Assembly (NCBI GenBank): GCA_025384855.1
Contig: JALAHT010000003.1
Coordinates: 186,001 to 250,000 of the forward strand
DNA: 64,000 bases
Reading direction: 5' to 3'
From: Luteirhabdus salina
GTDB lineage: Bacteria > Bacteroidota > Bacteroidia > Flavobacteriales > Flavobacteriaceae
How positions within the stretch are numbered: the stretch's first letter is position 1; every line of letters starts with the position of its first letter. The position numbers and the translations under genes are program-made. Under the pieces are notes generated by a model. That model worked only from the letters and a program-made list of their open reading frames with translations. It had not been told where the DNA came from and did no database searches. Of the stretch, positions 56,169 to 64,000 are shown piece after piece.

Positions 56169-56176
56169 CAAATATA
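56169..56176 (-). promoter_or_regulatory. -7 box for the LpxD paralog, fused to the efp terminator T-run
   Basis: Minus-strand TATATTTG starting at the end of the T-run. It predicts a leader of about 10 nt for the gene at 56151. The arrangement is the same as at 53761. Confidence 0.4.
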
Positions 56177-56210
56177 AAAAATCCCGTCACATTTTACTGA
56201 TAACGGGATT
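56176..56210 (-). terminator. Intrinsic terminator downstream of efp
   Basis: An 8-bp stem AATCCCGT (56180-56187) / ACGGGATT (56203-56210) and T6 on the minus strand. It ends 20-55 bp after the efp stop and closes the lpx-efp transcript. Confidence 0.82.
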
Positions 56211-56230
56211 AAAATATTGGGGTTTCCAGC

Positions 56231-56797
56231 CTACTCCTTCATTCGTTCTTGGTACTGTCCGTCTTCTGTGCTGATTCGGATTTTATCGCCTTCATTGATG
56301 AACAATGGGACATTGATTTCGGCGCCAGTTTCAACCGTGGCAGGCTTCGTGGCATTGGTTGCCGTGTTTCCTTTCACACCCGGTTCAGTTTGGGTTACCT
56401 CCAATACTACGTGTGCAGGCATTTCAACAGAAAGTGGTGCATTGTTTTCAGTATTGATTAATACCGTTACCACTTCTCCTTCCTTCATCAATTCTGGGGT
56501 ATCTAATGCTTCACGTGTTAGTCGGATTTGCGTATAATCATCTGTATTCATAAAATGATAAAACGCATCGTCGTTGTAGAGATATTGAAATTTATGTGTT
56601 TCCACACGAACGTCATCAATTTTGTGACCTGCAGAAAAGGTGTTATCGATTACCTTTCCGGTGGTAACGCTCTTAAGCTTGGTACGAACGAATGCTGGGC
56701 CTTTGCCAGGCTTCACATGTAAAAATTCGGTGATCTTATAAATATCGTTCTTATATCGAATACAAAGTCCTTTTCTAATATCTGAAGTACTTGCCAT
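56231..56797 (-). CDS. efp: Elongation factor P
   Basis: 188 residues in three beta-barrel domains. The tip loop KPGKGPAF has Lys32 at the position that is modified in many bacteria; the modification here is unknown. It rescues ribosomes stalled at polyproline. It lies 31 bp after lpxA at the end of the lpx operon. Confidence 0.97.
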   Translation of the reverse strand: MASTSDIRKGLCIRYKNDIYKITEFLHVKPGKGPAFVRTKLKSVTTGKVIDNTFSAGHKIDDVRVETHKFQYLYNDDAFYHFMNTDDYTQIRLTREALDTPELMKEGEVVTVLINTENNAPLSVEMPAHVVLEVTQTEPGVKGNTATNATKPATVETGAEINVPLFINEGDKIRISTEDGQYQERMKE

Positions 56798-56828
56798 ATT
56801 GTTTGGGTTGTTTTAGTTCTTGAATTAT

Positions 56829-57611
56829 TTAGTGTTGAAAGTAGCCTTTCATGATTCCGCGTTTCGAGTTTTTTATAAATTGAAGAATCTCGTCTCGTTC
56901 TGGCGTTGCTTCCATTTCGGCTTCAATAATTTCTGAAGCTTGGGTATTGTTATAGCTTCTTTGGTATAGGATACGGTAAATATTCTGAATCTCACGAATC
57001 TTCTCGGTATCATACCCTCTTCGCCGTAATCCTATAGAGTTGATTCCTACATACGATAATGGCTCACGAGCCGCTTTTACATATGGAGGAACATCCTTTC
57101 GCACCAAGGAACCTCCTGTAACAAAGGCATGGTTCCCGATCATACAAAATTGATGCACTGCTGTCATTCCAGCAAGTACTACGTAATCGCCAACGGTAAT
57201 ATGTCCAGCAAGTGTACTGGCATTCGAGAAAATACAGTTATTACCAACGATACAGTCATGGGCAATATGGCAGTATGCCATGATAAGGCAGTTATTTCCG
57301 ATTACCGTTTTACCGCGATCTACGGTTCCGCGGTTAACAGTTACGTATTCCCGGATGGTGGTATTATCGCCAATTTCTGCGGTTGTTTCTTCATCCTGAA
57401 ATTTTAAATCCTGTGGAATCGCAGAAATTACGGCTCCTGGAAAGATATTGCAGTTTTTCCCGATACGGGCTCCTTCCATGATGGTGACGTTTGAACCAAT
57501 CCATGTGCCCTCTCCTATCACAACATTATTGTGAATAGTGGTGAAGGGTTCAATTACGACATTCTTCGCTATTTTGGCGCCCGGATGGACGTATGCTAAG
57601 GGTTGATTCAT
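56829..57611 (-). CDS. lpxA: UDP-N-acetylglucosamine O-acyltransferase
   Basis: 260 residues, a left-handed beta-helix of hexapeptide repeats (about 5-185) and a helical C-terminus. H115 and H118 in YCHIAHDC correspond to the catalytic His pair of E. coli LpxA. It adds 3-hydroxyacyl to UDP-GlcNAc, the first step of lipid A synthesis. Its start overlaps the last base of the lpxC-fabZ stop. Confidence 0.96.
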   Translation of the reverse strand: MNQPLAYVHPGAKIAKNVVIEPFTTIHNNVVIGEGTWIGSNVTIMEGARIGKNCNIFPGAVISAIPQDLKFQDEETTAEIGDNTTIREYVTVNRGTVDRGKTVIGNNCLIMAYCHIAHDCIVGNNCIFSNASTLAGHITVGDYVVLAGMTAVHQFCMIGNHAFVTGGSLVRKDVPPYVKAAREPLSYVGINSIGLRRRGYDTEKIREIQNIYRILYQRSYNNTQASEIIEAEMEATPERDEILQFIKNSKRGIMKGYFQH

Positions 57612-59026
57612 CAGTTGTTTTTTGTTTTTACGATTTGTGCCATCAGTTCGGCTTCGGTCACCAATTTGTTATTGGCATAGGCATCTCCCTTCATATGAAC
57701 GATTCCTCTACGGATCGGACTTATCAGTTCTAAGTTGAAGAACAAGGTATCGCCAGGGTTCACTTGGCGCTTAAACTTCACATTATTGATCTTCATAAAA
57801 TAGGTAAGATAGTTCTCTGGATCTGGAACTGTACTTAGGGCAAGAATTCCTCCTGTTTGCGCCATGGCTTCAACAATAAGGACACCAGGCATTACTGGTG
57901 CTCCAGGGAAGTGACCGACGAAAAATGGCTCGTTCATCGATACGTTTTTCAATCCAACTACATGCTGATCGGAAAGCTCTAGGATTTTATCGACCAATAA
58001 GAACGGTGGACGATGTGGCAGCATGGCCATAATTTGGTTCACATCTTTTACCGGTTCTACCGTCGGATCGAAGGTTGGAATTTTGTTCCGTTTCTCCAGC
58101 TTGATTTTTTTGGAAAGTTTTTTGGCGAATTCGGTATTCACCGCATGTCCGGGTTTGTTAGCAATTACCTTTCCTTTAATAGGAGTTCCTACCAACGCGA
58201 GATCGCCAATAACATCTAACAGCTTATGGCGTGCCGCTTCATTTGGGTGATGCAAGGTAAGGTTATCAAGAATACCATTCGGCTTCACCGAAATAGAATC
58301 TTTTTTAAAGGCCCCTCGAAGCTTTTCCATCGTTTCAGGTGAAAGCTCCTTGTCGACATATACAATCGCGTTGTTGAGATCGCCCCCTTTGATCAGCCCG
58401 TGCTCCAATAGTGCTTCCAATTCGTGAAGAAAGCTGAAGGTTCGGGCATCGGCGATTTCCGTTTTGAAATCGGAGATATGTTCAAGCGTAGCATTTTGAG
58501 TGCCCAATACTTTAGTGCCGAAATCGACCATGGTAGTAACCTGGTACTCCTCTGAAGGAATCACCATGATTTCACTACCGGTTGCCTCATCACGGTAGCA
58601 AACCACTTCTTTTACTTCATAAACGTCACGATCGGCATCTAAGGTAACTTTTTCCGCTTTTTCCAATGCTTCAACGAAAAATTTTGACGAACCATCCATA
58701 ATCGGTGGCTCGGAAGCGTTTAGCTCGATACGGCAATTATCGACTTGCATTCCAACTAAAGCTGCCAACACATGCTCTGAGGTTTGGATCATAACTCCAT
58801 TCTTCTCGAGGTTCGTTCCGCGTTGGGTGTTTACCACATAATTCGCGTCGGCCTCAATAACGGGCGAATTCTCAAGGTCGATGCGCACAAACACATAACC
58901 AGTATCGGCTTCTGCCGGTTTAAAGGTTAGGGTTACTTCCTTTCCGGTATGGAGGCCGACACCTGTTAGGGACACCTCTTTTCCAATAGTGGTTTGTTTG
59001 GTGCTAGTTGCGTTCGTTGTCTTCAT
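57611..59026 (-). CDS. lpxC/fabZ: Fused UDP-3-O-acyl-GlcNAc deacetylase / (3R)-hydroxyacyl-ACP dehydratase
   Basis: 471 residues. The LpxC part (about 8-315) has zinc ligands H85 (TSEHVLAAL), H267 and D271 ([11 protein letters not shown]), plus H294 (PGHAVN). The FabZ part (about 325-471) has [11 protein letters not shown], catalytic H372 in [13 protein letters not shown], and E386. The fusion, typical of Bacteroidota, joins the committed step of lipid A synthesis with a fatty acid elongation enzyme that competes for the same acyl-ACP. It overlaps lpxD by 23 bp. Confidence 0.97.
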   Translation of the reverse strand: MKTTNATSTKQTTIGKEVSLTGVGLHTGKEVTLTFKPAEADTGYVFVRIDLENSPVIEADANYVVNTQRGTNLEKNGVMIQTSEHVLAALVGMQVDNCRIELNASEPPIMDGSSKFFVEALEKAEKVTLDADRDVYEVKEVVCYRDEATGSEIMVIPSEEYQVTTMVDFGTKVLGTQNATLEHISDFKTEIADARTFSFLHELEALLEHGLIKGGDLNNAIVYVDKELSPETMEKLRGAFKKDSISVKPNGILDNLTLHHPNEAARHKLLDVIGDLALVGTPIKGKVIANKPGHAVNTEFAKKLSKKIKLEKRNKIPTFDPTVEPVKDVNQIMAMLPHRPPFLLVDKILELSDQHVVGLKNVSMNEPFFVGHFPGAPVMPGVLIVEAMAQTGGILALSTVPDPENYLTYFMKINNVKFKRQVNPGDTLFFNLELISPIRRGIVHMKGDAYANNKLVTEAELMAQIVKTKNN

Positions 59027-60038
59027 GTTTTTTCTCTAATGTATGCAAACGCTGCGCTAAGGTTGGCAGGTTTTTGAAATGTACATAACTTTTATTGTAA
59101 TCACCATAATTTAATGCAGGAGAGCCTTGCAATACTTCATCGTCCTTGACATTTCGGGCAATTCCGCTTTGTGCCTGTATCTTGACATTATTGCCGATTT
59201 TAATATGGCCTACGATTCCTACTTGACCGCCGATAATACAATTCTTCCCGATTTTGGTCGATCCTGCAATCCCTGTTTGCGCAGCAATGACGGTGTTTTC
59301 ACCGATTTCAACATTATGGGCAATTTGTATCTGGTTGTCGAGTTTCACGCCATCCTTAATGATTGTGCTTCCCAAGGTTGCGCGGTCGATGGTGGTACCA
59401 GCACCAATATCGACATGGTTGCCTACGATAACGTTTCCAGTTTGGGGCACTTTGGAGTATTCCCCTTTTTCATTTGGGGCAAAACCAAAACCGTCGGCTC
59501 CAACAATAACGCCACTATGAATAACGCAATGGTCGCCAATACTGGTTTCTGAGTAAATTTTGGCACCAGCAAAAACGATTACGTTGTTCCCTATTTCAAC
59601 ATTATCACCGATATAGGCGTTGGGATAAATTTTGACGTTATCCCCTATTTTCACATTATTTCCCACATAGGAAAATGCTCCTAGATAGATGTTTTCACCA
59701 TATGAAGCCGAATCGGATACAAACACTGGTTCTTCGATGCCACTTTTGTTGAGCTTCACTTGGTTGTAATATTCTAATAAAGTGGAAAATGCTTTTCGGG
59801 CATCTTCAACCCGAATTAAGGTAGTGGATATATCCTGTTCAACTTTGAAATCCTTATTAACGATTGCAATAGAAGCCTCGGTGGAATAAATGTAGGATGT
59901 ATATTTTGGGTTGGCAAGGAAGGTTAGGCTTCCTTCGGTCCCTTCTTCAATTTTTGAAAGTTTTGAAACTTCCACATCGGCATTACCTTCTACTTCTCCT
60001 TCAAGAATTCCCGCAATCTGGGCCGCTGTAAATTTCAT
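59004..60038 (-). CDS. lpxD: UDP-3-O-(3-hydroxyacyl)glucosamine N-acyltransferase
   Basis: 344 residues: N-terminal LpxD domain with [16 protein letters not shown] and [15 protein letters not shown] (about 1-105), hexapeptide beta-helix (about 110-300) with the catalytic His in [13 protein letters not shown], and a C-terminal helix. It adds the second hydroxyacyl chain. It is the first gene of the lpxD-lpxC/fabZ-lpxA-efp operon, with a TATTTTTG box 37 bp before the start. Confidence 0.96.
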   Translation of the reverse strand: MKFTAAQIAGILEGEVEGNADVEVSKLSKIEEGTEGSLTFLANPKYTSYIYSTEASIAIVNKDFKVEQDISTTLIRVEDARKAFSTLLEYYNQVKLNKSGIEEPVFVSDSASYGENIYLGAFSYVGNNVKIGDNVKIYPNAYIGDNVEIGNNVIVFAGAKIYSETSIGDHCVIHSGVIVGADGFGFAPNEKGEYSKVPQTGNVIVGNHVDIGAGTTIDRATLGSTIIKDGVKLDNQIQIAHNVEIGENTVIAAQTGIAGSTKIGKNCIIGGQVGIVGHIKIGNNVKIQAQSGIARNVKDDEVLQGSPALNYGDYNKSYVHFKNLPTLAQRLHTLEKKHEDNERN

Positions 60039-60074
60039 GTTGTTAATTTAAGGTTAGGTATGCCGTTATGCTCG

Positions 60075-60082
60075 CAAAAATA
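60075..60082 (-). promoter_or_regulatory. -7 promoter box of the lpxD operon
   Basis: Minus-strand TATTTTTG, a perfect TAnnTTTG match, between the HD-domain gene stop and the lpxD start. Confidence 0.45.
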
Positions 60083-60099
60083 GAAAAAAAGGTTTAGTA

Positions 60100-61332
60100 C
60101 TATTGGTCGATGCTCCCCCTTTTTGGATAGCAGACATAATATTTGGTTACTTTTTCGGCCAATGCCATCAAATTTACCTGGTCGCTCGCCTTTGCAACGT
60201 CTTTGATTTTCCCATTTCTCGTTAGCAAACAAATTGGATTTTTGTTCATGTTATAGGCTTGGTTTTCAATGGCTCCAGAAAACACGAAATAATGCGCATC
60301 CTTTTCCGATAGGTTGTAGCCATCCATCACCTTTTGGAGTTTTTTCTTCATTTTTTCGGGTGACGGTTGTTTCTTTTTCAACTTAATTTTCAACAAGTTT
60401 CTATTCAACAGCATAGAAGCTAGCGATCGCAACACAAAATCGGAATGATCAGTCCATTGCTTCATGGCCGATACGATATCGTAATCATCCAGTTTTGCAA
60501 AAGTGTCTAGAACGGCTCCTTTAAGATCGGCAGGTTGATTAGAATTCGACAGAAAAAAGGAAAGTGCTTCGCTGGCAGGCACTTCCACTCCTTCGTAAAC
60601 GAGTTCCTTGGCACGTTTCAGCATGCGCAACAACAATTGTTCTGCAGCCAGTCCGGTTTTGTGGAGGTACACTTGCCAGTACATCAAGCGACGCGCAATG
60701 ATGAATTTTTCTATGGAATAGATTCCCTTCTCCTCGACTACCAAAGTATCGTTATGCACATTTAGCATGGCGATTATTCGTTGTGAATTGATGGTACCCT
60801 CCTGAACCCCTGAGTAAAAGCTGTCGCGACGGAGATAGTCTAGACGGTCTACATCCAACTGACTTGCGATCAATTGATGAAAAAATGCTCTGGGATGTTC
60901 GTTCCTAAAAATTTGAATGGCTAAGCTAAGTTTCCCATCAAATTCATCGTTAAGCGCTTCCATAAAGGCAAGCGAAATGGTTTCGTGGGTCAGATTTTCG
61001 ATGATGCTATTTTCCAACGCATGTGAAAAGGGCCCATGACCGATATCGTGGAGTAAAATGGCAATGTAAAGCGCTTCTTCTTCCTCTGATGAAATATTTA
61101 TGTCTTTGGTACGTAATACATATACAGCCCGTTGCATTAAAAACATGGCACCGAGGGCATGATGAAATCGGGTGTGATGGGCTCCTGGGTATACTAGGTA
61201 CGACATGCCCATTTGCGAAATGCGCCGCAACCGTTGAAAATAGGAATGTTCCATAATATCGAATACGAGTTCGGAGGGAATGGAAATAAAGCCGTAGATA
61301 GGATCGTTTACAATTTTACGCTTGTTTCGCAC
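60100..61332 (-). CDS. HD-domain phosphohydrolase (dGTPase/SAMHD1-like)
   Basis: 410 residues. The HD metal site is clear: HHTRFHHALG (H52-H58 region), LLHDIGHGPFSHALE with H95-D96 and H104, and a later Asp in QLDVDRLDYLRRDSF. The layout IPSELVFDIMEHSYFQRLRRI then GMSYLVYPGAHHTRF is the common YdhJ-type HD protein of bacteria. It may hydrolyse dNTPs, but the substrate is unproven. It precedes the lpxD operon and is divergent from porX. Confidence 0.9.
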   Translation of the reverse strand: MRNKRKIVNDPIYGFISIPSELVFDIMEHSYFQRLRRISQMGMSYLVYPGAHHTRFHHALGAMFLMQRAVYVLRTKDINISSEEEEALYIAILLHDIGHGPFSHALENSIIENLTHETISLAFMEALNDEFDGKLSLAIQIFRNEHPRAFFHQLIASQLDVDRLDYLRRDSFYSGVQEGTINSQRIIAMLNVHNDTLVVEEKGIYSIEKFIIARRLMYWQVYLHKTGLAAEQLLLRMLKRAKELVYEGVEVPASEALSFFLSNSNQPADLKGAVLDTFAKLDDYDIVSAMKQWTDHSDFVLRSLASMLLNRNLLKIKLKKKQPSPEKMKKKLQKVMDGYNLSEKDAHYFVFSGAIENQAYNMNKNPICLLTRNGKIKDVAKASDQVNLMALAEKVTKYYVCYPKRGSIDQ

Positions 61333-61391
61333 GGAATAAACTTTAACTAATTATTATGACTAACTGGCTGGAAGTAGGAATACTTCGGAAT

Positions 61392-61399
61392 TACTTTTG
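61392..61399 (+). promoter_or_regulatory. -7 promoter box of porX
   Basis: TACTTTTG, a perfect TAnnTTTG match, 57 bp before the porX ATG. Confidence 0.4.
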
Positions 61400-61455
61400 A
61401 GGATACTGCTAACTAAGAATCCTGAAATTACAAAACAGCACAAATATACAGTAAT

Positions 61456-63009
61456 ATGAATGAGATAAAGGTACTTTGGGTAGATGATGAAATTGATTTG
61501 TTGAAACCCCACATACTCTTTTTGGAAAAGAAAAACTATAAAGTTACAACAGCACAGAGCGGTACGGAAGCCTTGGAGGAAATTGAAAAGGATGCTTTCG
61601 ATATCGTTTTTTTGGATGAAAACATGCCGGGCCTTACCGGATTGGAAACCCTTTCGGAGATAAAGGAACAGCAGGCAAACCTTCCGGTGGTGATGATTAC
61701 CAAGAGTGAAGAAGAATATATTATGGAAGAGGCCATTGGTAATAAGATTGCCGATTATTTGATTAAGCCTGTAAATCCAAATCAGATCTTGTTGAGCTTA
61801 AAGAAAAATTTGGACCATTCTCGATTGGTATCAGAGAAAACAACCAGTAATTATCAGCAAGAGTTCCGAAAGATCGCGATGGATATGTCGATGATCAATA
61901 CATGGGAAGGCTGGGTAGAATTGTATCAGAAGTTGGTGTATTGGGAATTAGAGCTGGAAGGCATTGAAGACAGTAGTATGTTCGAGATTCTGGAGTCGCA
62001 AAAAACAGAAGCGAATACACAGTTCTGTAAGTTTGTGGATAAAAATTACCCAGGTTGGTTTGATGATGACGAAGATGATGCGCCGGTGATGTCGCATACC
62101 TTGTTTCGCGACAAGGTAATGCCGGAACTGGAAGATAAGAAGCCTACCTTATTAGTGGTTGTAGATAATCTGCGATATGACCAATGGAAGGCATTCGAGC
62201 CATTTTTAGCAAGTAGTTATAAAAAGAAGTCTGAGGATATGTTTTGCAGTATACTTCCAACAGCTACACAATATGCTAGAAACGCGATCTTTTCAGGTTT
62301 GATGCCAAGTGAAATGGAAAAGCTACATCCTGATTTATGGTTAAATGATACCGATGAAGGCGGAAAGAATATGAAGGAGGAAGAATTTATGGAGGCCCAG
62401 TTGAAGCGTTTCGGATTGCAATTAGATTGGAGCTACCATAAGATTTCAAGCTTAAAACAAGGAAAAAAGTTAGCAGAGAACTTCAAGTCGCATAAAGATG
62501 AAGATTTAACCGTAGTGGTATACAATTTTGTGGACATGCTCTCGCATTCGAAGACTGAAATGGAGGTAATTAAGGAATTAGCCTCTACCGACAAATCGTA
62601 TCGATCGCTAACCCAGAGCTGGTTTAAGAATTCTCCATTAATGGATATTATTCAGCAGGCATCCCAATTAGGATTTAAACTGATTATTACGACTGACCAT
62701 GGAACTATAAATGTAAAGAATCCCTCAAAAGTTATTGGTGACAAGAATACGAGTTTGAATTTGCGTTATAAAACGGGTAAGAGTCTGACATATGAAGATA
62801 AGGATGTTTTGGCCGCGAAGAATCCTAAATCGATTTACCTGCCTACTATAAATATGAGTAGTTCGTTCATCTTTGCTAAGGGAGACTTGTTCTTTGCCTA
62901 TCCAAACAATTACAATCACTACGTGGGATATTATCGAAATACGTATCAGCACGGAGGCGTATCGTTGGAAGAGATGGTAATTCCATTCTCAGTATTGACT
63001 CCTAAATAA
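61456..63009 (+). CDS. porX: T9SS response regulator with PglZ domain
   Basis: 517 residues. The receiver domain (about 4-118) has acidic D10/D11, phosphoacceptor D54 in FLDENMP, T82 and K104. A helical linker (about 125-200) leads to a PglZ phosphatase-superfamily domain (about 205-517) with D237 (VVDNLRYDQW), T271 (PTATQYARNA), D360/H364 (NFVDMLSHSK) and D414/H415 (TTDHGT). This is PorX, which with the kinase PorY and an ECF sigma factor controls type IX secretion genes. PorY is not in this window. It links this end of the window to the adhesin cluster at 8.4-15 kb. Confidence 0.95.
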   Translation: MNEIKVLWVDDEIDLLKPHILFLEKKNYKVTTAQSGTEALEEIEKDAFDIVFLDENMPGLTGLETLSEIKEQQANLPVVMITKSEEEYIMEEAIGNKIADYLIKPVNPNQILLSLKKNLDHSRLVSEKTTSNYQQEFRKIAMDMSMINTWEGWVELYQKLVYWELELEGIEDSSMFEILESQKTEANTQFCKFVDKNYPGWFDDDEDDAPVMSHTLFRDKVMPELEDKKPTLLVVVDNLRYDQWKAFEPFLASSYKKKSEDMFCSILPTATQYARNAIFSGLMPSEMEKLHPDLWLNDTDEGGKNMKEEEFMEAQLKRFGLQLDWSYHKISSLKQGKKLAENFKSHKDEDLTVVVYNFVDMLSHSKTEMEVIKELASTDKSYRSLTQSWFKNSPLMDIIQQASQLGFKLIITTDHGTINVKNPSKVIGDKNTSLNLRYKTGKSLTYEDKDVLAAKNPKSIYLPTINMSSSFIFAKGDLFFAYPNNYNHYVGYYRNTYQHGGVSLEEMVIPFSVLTPK

Positions 63010-63080
63010 TAATTTTGTAGGAAATTACCTTTATTTGTGTATTTTGTCGAATATTTTGGTCAATTATCTTAAATAGATAG

Positions 63081-63088
63081 TATATTTG
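63081..63088 (+). promoter_or_regulatory. -7 promoter box of tsaE
   Basis: TATATTTG, a perfect match 16 bp before the ATG at 63104; the TTG inside it (63086) is therefore not the start codon. TTTG at 63055-63058 is a possible -33 element, 22 bp upstream. Confidence 0.5.
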
Positions 63089-63103
63089 ACGCCGAACCAA
63101 ATT

Positions 63104-63517
63104 ATGCAACTAACGTATCAAATATCTGAGCTGTCGTCCGTGGCGCAAAAGCTTTTACACAAAGCGAATTCCAAAAACCTTCTTTTTTATGGTAAGATGG
63201 GAGTTGGCAAAACAACTCTTATTAAGGAATTAGTGCGTCAATTGGGTGTGTATGAAACGGTTAGCAGTCCAACCTTCTCATTGGTGAATGAGTATCGGGG
63301 CGATGATGGTCCTGTGTACCACTTTGATTTCTACCGATTAAATGATTCGAGTGAAGCCTTGGATTTTGGTGTTGAGGAATATTTTATGCAAGATGCATGG
63401 AAAATGATAGAATGGCCAGAAAAGATTTCGGATCTTTTGCCGAATGAGGGAATGCGAATAGACATTAATAAAAATATAAATGGAAGTAGAACTATAAACG
63501 CAACGCCAGTGAAATAG
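63104..63517 (+). CDS. tsaE: tRNA threonylcarbamoyladenosine biosynthesis ATPase
   Basis: 137 residues from the ATG at 63104. The Walker A GKMGVGKT is at 30-37, followed by VSSPTFSLVNEY and VYHFDFYRL (switch and Walker B-like) and IEWPEKI, the characteristic TsaE tail. It helps TsaB/TsaD make t6A37 on ANN-decoding tRNAs. The C-terminal end is slightly shorter and less conserved than usual. Confidence 0.95.
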   Translation: MQLTYQISELSSVAQKLLHKANSKNLLFYGKMGVGKTTLIKELVRQLGVYETVSSPTFSLVNEYRGDDGPVYHFDFYRLNDSSEALDFGVEEYFMQDAWKMIEWPEKISDLLPNEGMRIDINKNINGSRTINATPVK

Positions 63518-63665
63518 ATTACAATAGAGATAAATACTTATTTGCTAGTATCTTATATGGAATTTGCCCCAAATCGAATATCTATTTAAGCAGGGAATAT
63601 TTTGGTTAAAGCAAAACTTACTAAGTTACAGCGAAGATAGTTGCCGTACTTGTCTTTTTTCGTGC

Positions 63666-63673
63666 TAGGTTTG
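63666..63673 (+). promoter_or_regulatory. -7 promoter box of the small lipoprotein gene
   Basis: TAGGTTTG, a perfect TAnnTTTG match, 28 bp before the ATG at 63702; TTG at 63641-63643 or 63650-63652 could serve as -33. Confidence 0.45.
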
Positions 63674-63701
63674 TACTATTAACCTCACAAAAAACAACAA
63701 T

Positions 63702-63842
63702 ATGAAACTAACAAAGTATCTCCTCATTGTAGCATTATTCACTACTGGTCTTTTCGTGTCTTGTACACCGGAAAGCATTGAAGATGGACAAACAGAACAA
63801 CAAATTGACAAAGCGGACATCATCGTCCCTAGTCGGGGGTAG
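63702..63842 (+). CDS. Small lipoprotein of unknown function (46 residues)
   Basis: A short gene: a basic N-terminus, a hydrophobic core and a lipobox LFVSC with Cys21, then a 25-residue acidic, Gln-rich mature part ending IVPSRG. I recall similar 45-50 residue lipoproteins with a Lys/Asp-rich tail next to membrane-protein genes in other flavobacteria. The function is unknown. It has its own TAGGTTTG promoter box. Its last 59 bases overlap, in another frame, the start of the next gene. Confidence 0.75.
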   Translation: MKLTKYLLIVALFTTGLFVSCTPESIEDGQTEQQIDKADIIVPSRG

Positions 63843-64000
63843 TATAATTGCTTTATTAATAGCAGCTACACCTTATATTTTTTATTCTTACGAAAGTTTC
63901 CCAGAAACAAAAGTCTGGGAAACTTTTTTATTTACATATGAAGCAAACTGGTATCAAAAGGTATATGTTTCTGTTTGGACTATGATGGGTAAATTCATAC
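63784..64000 (+). CDS. Membrane protein, 3' end outside the window
   Basis: An open frame from the ATG at 63784 runs 72 codons to the window edge without a stop. It starts MDKQNNKLTKRTSS, then has a hydrophobic helix GGSIIALLIAATPYIFYSY, followed by ESFPETKVWETF and an aromatic segment ending VSVWTMMGKFI. The basic N-terminus, helix and aromatic pattern are protein-like and I recall comparable proteins downstream of the small lipoprotein in relatives. It overlaps the lipoprotein gene by 59 bp in a different frame. An alternative TTG start at 63805 would shorten the overlap. Function unknown. Confidence 0.6.
   Translation, partial: MDKQNNKLTKRTSSSLVGGSIIALLIAATPYIFYSYESFPETKVWETFLFTYEANWYQKVYVSVWTMMGKFI

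Noticed and set aside
63893-63926. Terminator for the small lipoprotein gene as an annotated feature
   Set aside because: The hairpin lies within an open frame with strong membrane-protein character, so its role is left open and discussed as a finding only.
1-64000. tRNA, rRNA, insertion sequences, integrons, toxin-antitoxin or restriction systems
   Set aside because: Looked for but no supporting sequence was seen in the window.

Overview
The window reads as an ordinary chromosomal stretch of a marine-type member of the Flavobacteriaceae (Bacteroidota). Evidence seen directly: a CHU_C-type gliding/T9SS surface protein followed by PorP/SprF-like and PorE-like genes, the T9SS regulator PorX, an LpxC-FabZ fusion, many MK-rich signal peptides ending in AQ or lipobox Cys, weak Shine-Dalgarno sequences, and repeated TAnnTTTG -7 promoter boxes. 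No rRNA, tRNA, insertion sequence, prophage or CRISPR array was seen.

Layout. 1-2.9 kb: the 3' end of a DUF6090-like gene, a secreted protein of unknown function, a TPP riboswitch with terminator, and a sterol desaturase-family gene. 3-8 kb: M13 peptidase, a membrane-spanning winged-helix regulator divergent from a YceI gene, a small membrane protein, and a CI-like regulator. 8.4-15 kb: a repeat-rich adhesin, a PorP/SprF protein and a TPR/PD40/OmpA protein in one T9SS/gliding cluster. 15-39 kb: mostly single genes (pirin, two sortilin-like beta-propeller proteins, Bax inhibitor-1, two MscS channels, M16 peptidase, thioesterase, DUF72, aldehyde dehydrogenase, CorA, LytTR regulator, S41-like protein). 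39.3-46.6 kb: a complete histidine operon on the minus strand (hisG-D-C-B-H-A-F-IE) preceded by a His-rich leader peptide and an attenuator terminator. 46.7-50 kb: OmpA protein, membrane-anchored helix-hairpin-helix protein and sodium symporter. 50-61 kb, minus strand: prohibitin, VWA protein, fabG, sucD, an NTF2-like gene, an LpxD paralog, efp, lpxA, lpxC-fabZ, lpxD and an HD phosphohydrolase. 61.4-64 kb: porX, tsaE, a 46-residue lipoprotein, and a membrane protein that runs off the end.

The most interesting signals are regulatory. (1) Two identically placed arrays of a TTTnACA element with an 11-bp period lie 52 bp before the start codons of yceI and of the unknown secreted gene at 1003. 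One array sits next to a one-component OmpR-type membrane regulator, which suggests a small regulon. (2) A TPP riboswitch with a switchable terminator stands in front of a sterol desaturase-family gene and not a thiamine gene. (3) The his operon has a classical leader-peptide attenuator. (4) A 21-bp-period direct repeat of LytTR-operator geometry lies between a LytTR regulator and an S41-like gene. (5) Intergenic DNA is built of 7-bp words. (6) Two terminators have T-runs that merge directly into a TATATTTG box for the next gene.
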